Assembly (NCBI GenBank): GCA_013146195.2
Contig: CM028377.1
Location: 6,362,239-6,426,238, forward strand
Reading direction: 5' to 3'
Length of the DNA stretch: 64,000 nt
Source: Codonopsis lanceolata
Lineage: Eukaryota > Streptophyta > Magnoliopsida > Asterales > Campanulaceae
Made by a program: the position numbers and the translations under genes. Positions 56,646 through 64,000 of the stretch are shown here, piece after piece. Below the pieces are notes generated by a model. It ran no database searches and had not been told where the DNA came from. It saw only the letters and a list, made by a program, of their open reading frames with translations. The number at the start of each line of letters is the position of its first letter. Position 1 is the first letter of the stretch.

Positions 56646-58182
56646 TCACTTTGGATAACATATTATAAATTTCCGAAAATTGTTTATCCATTCTATTTTT
56701 CATAAGTCTTCTAGGAAACGGAATTGGAGGAACATATGGTGGTGGTGCCACATAAGGTTCCTCTTCTTCTTGTTCTTTATTTTCTTGTTCTACATCTTTT
56801 TGACTTTCTTTGTTTGGCATTTCTTTTTCTATTTCTTTATTATTTGTTTGATTTTTTTCATTTTTATCATTTTCAACTTCTTTTTCAAAATTATCTAATT
56901 TATCAGGCATATAAGAAGATTGAATAGGATCACTTACCTCTTCTCCAATTACTCTACCACTTCGTAGAGTAGTGATAGATTTTGCTTGTTCGGTTTGACT
57001 AGGGAACTTCCCTTCTTCTCTTTTCTCATTTTCAACTTTTGCAAGCTTATTCCTTAAATTTTCTACTTCTTCTAGCAAATATTTCATAAGGGTAGCTTGA
57101 CCTTTGCTTGCTCCATCTGATTTTGAAACTTCTTCAATTCGCAATTGTCCTTGATTTGGGAATTGTTGAGGTTGTGGTGGTTGAGGTTGTAACGGTTTAT
57201 TTCCTCTCCATGAAAACTTAGGATGATTCCTCCAACCAGGATTATATGTGTTTGAGTAGGGATCATTCCTTTGTCTTTGAGGATACATATTCATATCATT
57301 TGCCTGTTCAAAATACATAGCACTAGATGGACAAAAATTAATAGCATGAGAATATAATCCACACATGGCAAATGCTTCTTGAATTGGCCAATTTTCATAT
57401 TGAGCTTGTGTATCAGGTTTGTCTTGAACTTGGTATAAGCCTCTACTTTTACCTCTTGCACTTTTCTGTTGAGAATTTGCACTCAACATCTCAAATAATT
57501 CTTTTAGTGCGGCTGGTGTCATTCTATTAATAGAACCACCGGCCGCACTATTAACCATAGTTTGTAAAGCAGGCAAAAGAGCATGATAGAATTGAAGTAC
57601 TAGCGCATCTTTAGACAGATTATGATGAGGGCACATAATAAGTAAATTTTTAAATCTATCCCAAGCTTCATGGAATGTTTCACCTGGTTCATTTTGAAAG
57701 GACATGATTTGTTTTCTATATTCTGTAAGAGATGCATGTTTATAATATTTACTCATAAACAAATCATAAAGTTGAGCCCAAGTATAAACACTACTAGGTG
57801 CTTGATTCATAAACCATCTTTTCGCAAATTCTTTTAATGCACTTGGAAAGTATTTCATTTTTACTTAGTCTTCCGTCAAAACTCCTAACGGATATGTACT
57901 TATCATAAACTCATATTCTCTAAGGAAACTTACTGGATCTTCAGCAGACATTCCATGAAAAGAAGGTATCATATTAAAATAATGACCTTTTAATTCAAAA
58001 TTCCTTACTGCGTCTGGTAAGACTAGATATGATGTTGCTACGTTCAACGTAGGTCTACAGAAATCAATAATAGTTCTTTGATTTATGACTACTTCCATAT
58101 TTCTTCTAGCATATTCTTCTTCTCTTTGATTCACATTAACCGGATGAACCGGATTTTCAGGATTTTGATTATTATTGTCCAT
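56629..58182 (-). pseudogene. Athila gag
   Basis: Starts MDNNNQNPENPVHPVNVNQR at 58182. The first part (57865-58182) ends in a TAA at 57865-57867. The same frame continues with FPSALKEFAKRWFMN, FQNEPGETFHEAWDRFKNLL and CPHHNLSKDALVLQFYHALL (retrotransposon gag domain), then a Gln/Pro-rich stretch and a Lys/Glu-rich tail with YVAPPPYVPPIPFPRRL, which leads to protease. Only one stop breaks the 500-codon frame. Confidence 0.9.
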
Positions 58183-58444
58183 TGGAGGATCAACCAGAGG
58201 ATCCTCTTAATTAACTTGTTCTTGATTATCAGGCTGGGTTGCTAGATTATCAAGATCTTATTGATTCTTACCAATATTATTTATATCTTGATTTAGTTCT
58301 ACCAGTTTTGGATTCAAAGATCTACGACCGTGCATAAAATAAATAAAGCAATTAAAATAACTAACTAAAAACAAATAAAATATTTTTATGAAAACTGAAA
58401 TTAAAAATTACGCTACCAGCAAACTAACTATGCAAACTAGCTTT
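58183..58444 (-). other. Athila 5' leader
   Basis: Lies between the primer-binding site and gag. AT-rich; no gene is visible. Confidence 0.6.
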
Positions 58445-58460
58445 TCCCCGGCAACGGCGC
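58445..58460 (-). other. Athila primer-binding site, tRNA-Asp type
   Basis: On the minus strand GCGCCGTTGCCGGGGA follows the 5' LTR after a short A/T run. This is the tRNA-Asp-complementary site usual for Athila, but the first G of the expected TGGCGCC is missing. Confidence 0.8.
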
Positions 58461-58468
58461 AAAAAACT

Positions 58469-59662
58469 TGATCGATATCTTATTTTAATTATTTTCCTTG
58501 CAAGTGGACAAGACTATTGTAGAATAGTTTTGGGAAGCAAGGGTCGAACCACAGAGACAATAAGATCACGAATAACACGATTATCGGTAGCAAATTATTA
58601 ACCTAAGGGGGGAATTTTGTATTGATTTTAAGCTAAACTAATTATTATTCTAGAGTTAACTAATTTAGCAGTAATCACAGGTTATGAAGATCTGATGGTG
58701 GAGGGAAATCTAGGATTAGGGTTTCACTTGTATCTCCTCTATAGCTTATTTTAATAAAGTATCATTCAATTTCTTGGGTTCGTTCATAAAATATAGATAT
58801 AGGCTATCGAATTACCGTTCAGTCTCCATCTCCAAATAATTCATCCATTTTATATCTTAGGCACAAGAACATATGATCTAACTGTCACTTAGGTCATATA
58901 TGGAACCTAACCCTAACTTATCACTCTCGTGTATCGATAGGTTCAATTTATTGTGGTGGTGAGCCAGTGTACGACATATGCACATTGATCATGCAATTAT
59001 CCGAACCTCTAGGCCTTTATTATTCATGATTACATTCATTTGCTCAAAGTGAAATAATAGAGGGATTGATAAACACCACAATCAACAATAATTGAATGAA
59101 TAAATATATATATAAAGCAATAGATTCGATACAAGTTACCTCCCAACTCCTAGATTAATGGATGTTTAGTTCATCCTTGAAGATGAACAGCACATGGAGA
59201 TGATTGAATACATGAATCGATCTTCAAAGCTTGTAATTACAACAACTAATTATGTTATACACACTAAATCCTAAGATAGAACTATGAAAAACTACTTTCT
59301 GGTCGTCCTAGAGCTTTGGCTACTGTCCTTTATTTATACCATGGAGTTGTAGGGGGTTTAGGAATTTCAGTCAAGCTTAAAGACTCCCGAAAACGCATTC
59401 TGACAACCTTGCGGATGCAAGGTAAGAGACACCTTGCGGCCACAAGGTGTCCAGCGTTCTCCTCTGCCGTATAATCTTCAATTTACACTTTGGCCCCTTC
59501 TTGGAATTTTCACCAAAAAGCCTTATAATTTATATAATTTCACCTAAAACCCTGAAACTCATAAAACAACTAAAAACACATATCAGTAGCCAAAAGCCTC
59601 GTGGAATTGCTCAATTTAAGTCATAAAAGTATCCGAAATCGACGTATAAAATACATCGATCA
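58469..59662 (-). mobile_element. Athila 5' LTR
   Basis: 1,194 bp, TGATCGATATC...ACATCGATCA. It is collinear with 47825-49017, with scattered substitutions and one short indel. Confidence 0.93.
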
Positions 59663-60442
59663 TCTACCAAGACCCAGGCCAGACACATAATTCATTTTCC
59701 GAAACATGTTTAAAGGGACCATGTTTCCTAGGGAAGTCATTTTTTTTTCGGTGATGTCAGTTTCTCGCCCATATTCAATGGTACTGACCATAGCTTGGGG
59801 AATAACCTCAAAGCCACTGAGGAATATACCAGTGTCATCGTGCTCTATTTCGAGGATTGGGACGTCCTCGTTTTCCTTATTTTCCACAATCTTATCAGCC
59901 AAAATAATCACTATATGGTCATCGTGGATGTATTTGACACGTTGGTGCAATGAAGAGGCTACCCCCTTTACCCCATGGATCCAAGGGCGTCCCAGCAACA
60001 AACTGAAAGTGGCTGGCATGTCCAAAACCTGGAATTCTACCGGCATGGTTAATGGCCCAATAGTCATCATTAAAATGACCACCCCTAGGACACATCGACT
60101 GGTGTTGTCATATGCCCTTACTGTCTACGACGAGGGAGCAAGTTCTGATATATTTGTTCCCAATTTGGCTAAAGTGCTGGCGGGACACATATTCAGAGAA
60201 GACCCATTATCTATCAGAACTCGAGGGATCCTTTTTTCCAGCACCCCCACAGTGATATGGAGAGCATCAATGTGGTTGGTTCCTTCCCTTGGCATATCTA
60301 GATCAGTAAACATAATAACATTTCCAAAGTGTATGTTTCCGATCATCTGAGTGAGCTCATTCGGGGAGGTTTCAATAGGAATGACTGCCTGACTTAAAGA
60401 TTTAGCCAACGTATCACGGTGGGTTTTTGAAGCACAAAGCAA
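59663..60442 (-). pseudogene. Tat/Ogre-type aspartic protease
   Basis: IGNIHFGNVIMFTDLDMP, then RVLIDNGSSLNMCPAST with the catalytic Asp in DNGSS, and in a second frame GPLTMPVEFQVLDMPATFSL and LLGRPWIHGVKGVASSLHQ. It ends GLGLGR at the Athila insertion and continues at 47824. A frameshift lies near 60100. The DNGSS motif and the FSLLLGRPWIH block are typical of Ogre/Tat proteases. Confidence 0.87.
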
Positions 60443-62783
60443 GCCCAGATGGATATGTTGGTCTGGGTTTCCTTCATCTGAACTAATAAAGTATCTTCCA
60501 CCGTTATAGCCCCATTATCTGTTTCTTGGTCTTTGCCAGAGTGGTCACCTCTTTCCAGGTTTGGTTGGTAGGCTTGGCCAGATCTAGTAAGGTGGCTAAC
60601 ATCCCCACCGACCCAAGTGGCTTTTTCAATATTACAGGTATTTTGGCTACCCAGGATAGTGTCCAAAGAGAGCATATTGCAACTAGGCTCTTTTATGGAT
60701 AAAGATGGAGAGAAGGGAACAATGATATATGGTAAGGGATTTTTATGGATTTCGAACTTGGGTAAACAAAATTTTTCATCAGCTCAATCATATTGATTTG
60801 AGGTAGAGGGTTATTGACTATATTTGGTCTAAGAGGAGGTTTTTCAATAACCTTATCATCTATCAGATCATGGATAGCATTTTTGAGCGTATAGCACTTG
60901 TCGGTGAGGTGACCACTGCAGCGATGGTATTCACAATACTGGGCATGATTCCATGTGTTGGGTAGAGGATTTGGTGGCTTATAATTTTCTAAGGGTTTTA
61001 GCACTCACTATGCCATTAGCCCTTGAAGTATCACAGACTGGGGAGCTTGTAATTCATCATAATACCGGTTTCCTCTGTTCTGGTTCCTGAAATTTATGTT
61101 CGGGCCATTATTCCCTCCGACTGCGTTGACAGACATGTCTGATCTGTAAGACCATGGAACAGTGCTATAGTTCTGGGAAGGAAAAGTGGCTGATGCATTC
61201 CCTACCATATTTACGGCAGGTGCTGATGCGGCTGCCTTTCCTTTAGAGTAACGAAAAGAGCTAGGAGGCGTATTGACTTTTAATTGCCCTGTCCGTATAC
61301 CTTCATCAATACGGGTTCCTATCTCCACTATTTCTTTAAAATTACTATAGGGGAGATACTGCATGTGTTCCAGGTATATGGGCTGGAGATTTTTAATGAA
61401 CATCCTGGAAGAGTCAGCCGGATCAGGCTTGTCAAACGTTTGAGCCAATTTTCTTTTCCACCTGACTACAAATTCAACACAGGTTTCTTTCTCCCTTTGG
61501 ATGCACGACTCAAGGTCTCTTTTATATTCAGGGCTAGTGTTGTCTTTGTACCTTTCAAGGAACCCTTCAGCTATCTGGTCCCAAGTATTCACAGTCCTAC
61601 TATCTGACAACATTAGACATTGCTTGGCAGCCCCTATTAAGGTGATGTAAAAATTAGAGGCCATGGCTTCAAATCTAGCCCCTCTTGACTGAATGCCAGT
61701 GGAATAGGATTGCAAGTGGGATATAGGGCATCCAGTGCCATCGAACTTCTCTATGTCGGGCATTTTGAATTTTGAAGGCAATACTGTTGAAGGTTGTAAT
61801 GCCAGTGCCCACGTAGAAAATTCTCCTTTGTTTAAAAGTTTGAGCATCATGTTTTTCATGTTTTCCATGCCAGCCTCCATTTTGGTGGAAGGAGGAGTTG
61901 GCTTTTGGTATATGCTGGCAGGAATAGGGAAGGCTGGGTTAATTTCTGGCTGTGGTATTTGGTAAGGAATTTGGGCAAGATAAGGATTTTGGGTGGGATA
62001 GGGATTCTGGGCAGGATAAGGATTTTGGGCAGGTGGGTTATTGACGGTTTCAATTTGGCGGCCAGGATCATTAGGAGGTAAATAAGTGTTAACTTGACCT
62101 GGCGGGTTATAGCTTCTTGGGTCCATATATGGGCTGTTTTGGAGCAGATTGGTGATGGGAAAGGGAGGGTCATTTGGGTTCTAGGAAATATTGGTGTTTG
62201 GGAAAGGATATGGAGGATAGGGTGAGAAAGGGTTAATATTTGGGTAGTAGGGATTTGGTGGAGGATTCGGATTTGGGGTAAGGGCAGTATTTGGTGGGTT
62301 GGTGTTTGGCTGGGAAATTGGATTTGGAGGGACATGGGAGGTTGATGCTTCTTGAGGGATTGCATTGGAAGAGATTACCTCGCCATTGTGTTTTAAATTT
62401 TTCACCAAATTAGCCATTTGGCTCATTATACGATCAACCTGTGCACTCAAATTTTGGTCTAGCCATTGTTGCATAGCCGGAGATGGAGCGTACCCTGGAG
62501 CCCATGTATCTGTTCCCATAGCAGACTGATCACTTTCTGCTGCCATACTGCTCAGATCCGTACCCTCTGAACTGATTCTGCCCTTTTCTGATCTGTTTCT
62601 AATACCCTCTGATCTGATCTCTGCATTTGTTTCCCGTATCAACCGGCCAGTACTATCTATGCCTTTCCAAATTCGGGCCAGGTTTCTGAAGAAAATGGGT
62701 TTGGAGGTATCAGAAAGCTGGCTAAATGCTTTTGAGCTAGGAGTACAGCGTGCATTTATTAGTATTTTTTTATTATTATTATT
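60443..62783 (-). pseudogene. Tat/Ogre-type gag
   Basis: Likely starts at 62783 (MNNNNKKILINARCTPSSKA) or at an internal Met (MAAESDQS). A Pro/Asn-rich region with repeated NPYPAQNPYPTQ phrases is followed by the gag domain (KFKMPDIEKFDGTGCPISHL, AKQCLMLSDSRTVNTWDQIA, VEFVVRWKRKLAQTFDKPDP) in 61008-62126. A zinc-knuckle-like region follows (CEYHRCSGHLTDKCYTLKN, 60693-61004). Stops or shifts occur near 62165, 61006 and 60680. Confidence 0.85.
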
Positions 62784-63067
62784 CATTTTTCCTACAATTG
62801 ACCGGATAAGCACCCGCTTTATTTTGACAGTCTTAGGACTTTTCCTGGAATAGTGGATTCTTTCTCTAGAGTATAGGACCCTCGTATTCCACCTGCCTTT
62901 CGATTCCCCGAGATCGGACTGATCCTTGGCGAAGGGCCTATACTATTTCCGGGATCCACTATTCAAAATGATCTAGATCGAGCATCAGAGAATAATTAAT
63001 CAGCCCCTGTGTATTTATTTATTTATTTATTTTCTTGCGCATTTTTTTTATTTTTTTTTTTGACTTA

Positions 63068-63129
<62 letters not shown>

Positions 63130-63925
63130 CATGTTTTTTCATTTTTCGATCTCCTTTTTTTTCACAGGGGCTGAATAACGATTTAGAGATGCAAAAACCG
63201 GTCGGTTTTTGAAGTGTCCTAAAAATCTATATGCAATCTAACTATGGCTTATGCAGGGGGTAGACTGGCCATGGTGTAGGGTAGCAATTCGGAATATATT
63301 TACATGCGTGCACGTGTATGCGGCATCTAAAAAGCAGTAAAATCTCTCTTTTTTCTGGTATAAAACATAAAATAAAACAGATATGACATGTCTTGCTGTT
63401 ATTTGTGGATTTTCTCGACTTTTATAGTTTAAGCGCGAGAAAGCAAGCCAATCACATCAAGAAAAAGAAAGAAAAGTGGGGAATCTATCTATTCCTATTA
63501 GTTACAGATTTGTCCTAACCCCCAAAATAAAATGACGGAATGAAATAATAAATGTATAAATTTTTGCGTAATAAAATAAACAGAACGGAATAATAATATA
63601 GAGTCGAAAATAAAGCAATAATAAAATAAAGCCCTGGCCCTTTTTTGTTGTACTGCCTGAAAATTTATTGCATGTCATTTTTTTATTTTTTTATTTTTGA
63701 TTTTTTTGAAGAATACATATTTTTAAATATATCCGTAATAGTGACTGAAACGAAACTGCTGCAAGATAGAGGATCAAATCCACAAATATAGACACGGATG
63801 TATAGGAACACAATATTCAAATGCTTAAATAAATATAACAAGCATACTTTAGTCAGAAACAAAGAAAAACAAAAAAAGTTTTTTTTATGAGTCTAGCCCT
63901 CCATTTTTATTTAAAATAAAAATGA
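62784..63925 (-). other. Tat element 5' leader
   Basis: Non-coding between the primer site and gag. It contains an inverted repeat between GGAATAGTGGATTC (62849-62862) and GGATCCACTATTC (62951-62963), which could form a stem around GC-richer sequence, and an (AT)n tract at 63072-63122. Confidence 0.55.
63072..63122. repeat. (AT)n microsatellite
   Basis: About 50 bp of pure AT dinucleotide in the leader of the Tat element. Confidence 0.95.
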
Positions 63926-63945
63926 TCTCCCTAGCTGAGTCGCCA
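63926..63945 (-). other. Probable primer-binding site of the Tat element
   Basis: The minus strand reads TGGCGACTCAGCTAGGGAGA just inside an LTR-like border. Similar TGGCGACTC... sites follow the 5' LTR of plant Tat/Ogre elements. Confidence 0.65.
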
Positions 63946-63946
63946 C

Positions 63947-64000
63947 TGTGGGTTCCCCGGAGTGCGCCCGCGCCCCGCGCGCCTTTGGATAGGGGTGCGC
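63947..64000 (-). mobile_element. Edge of the Tat 5' LTR, continuing beyond the window
   Basis: On the plus strand it starts TGTGGGTTCCCCGG and is then very GC rich (GCGCCCGCGCCCCGCGCGCC). Read on the minus strand it ends CCCACA before the primer site, as expected for an LTR end. Only 54 bp are visible. Confidence 0.6.

Larger units (their letters stand above)
47825..59662 (-). mobile_element. Athila-type Ty3/gypsy element, complete but inactive
   Basis: 11.84 kb. On the minus strand: 5' LTR (58469-59662), tRNA-Asp type primer site, gag, protease, RT, RNase H, integrase, a downstream envelope-position ORF, a long spacer, polypurine tract and 3' LTR (47825-49017). The flanks TCTGC (47820-47824) and TCTAC (59663-59667) match at four of five bases. 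Removing the element joins the Tat reading at GLGLGR and NQQGLVNLVQDELKK. The LTRs differ by roughly 3% by eye. RT and integrase motifs are those of the Athila lineage. Confidence 0.92.

Noticed and set aside
1..64000. tRNA, rRNA, snoRNA or microRNA genes
   Set aside because: No cloverleaf-like gene, rRNA block or convincing hairpin precursor was recognised by eye; the tRNA-like stretches found are primer-binding sites. A tRNAscan-SE or Infernal run would be decisive.

Overview
The window is plant nuclear DNA, most likely from a eudicot. It holds the 3' half of one ordinary intron-bearing plant gene (1-9139, + strand, DUF632 family) followed by about 55 kb of transposon-derived sequence. No bacterial, organellar, rRNA, tRNA or CRISPR features were seen.

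1-9300: the last five exons of a DUF630/DUF632 (NRG2-like) gene. Its fourth visible exon is separated from the third by a 5.96 kb intron that carries a broken PIF/Harbinger element (2389-4763) and a hAT-type MITE with a perfect 8-bp target duplication (5429-6238). Intron 2 carries a 280-bp tandem duplication.

9750-15350: an AT-rich array of 0.85-0.95 kb units, separated in places by (AATCT)n tracts. One unit is interrupted by a Stowaway MITE. The array runs into a 100-N scaffold gap (15351-15450).

15451-64000: a nest of Ty3/gypsy elements. The base layer is a Tat/Ogre-type element on the minus strand: gag and protease at 59663-62783, RT, RNase H and integrase at 43699-47824, and a primer-binding site and LTR edge at the right end. 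On the opposite strand it carries two decayed genes: an intron-containing plant-mobile-domain (PMD) gene (37999-40824) and a DUF7745-like gene (41503-43222). A complete but inactivated Athila element (47825-59662) sits between its protease and RT. A Tekay-type chromovirus (22659-36546, 5-bp TSD) is inserted in a related LTR (21127-37686). The Tekay RT is itself interrupted by a 3,984-bp solo LTR in the opposite orientation (27929-31912, 5-bp TSD). A 5.16-kb segment spanning the left end of this nest is present twice in tandem (15600-20760 and 20761-25940).

All retroelement genes are broken by stops or frameshifts, so none is expected to be autonomous here. Two observations stand out. First, paired GC-rich palindromes spaced 22-25 bp apart lie in the U3 regions of four LTR families, and one sequence block is shared between Athila and Tekay-type LTRs. 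Second, the antisense PMD gene has kept its introns inside a retrotransposon. Many small indels fall at the same positions in repeated units, so some frameshifts may be sequencing errors.
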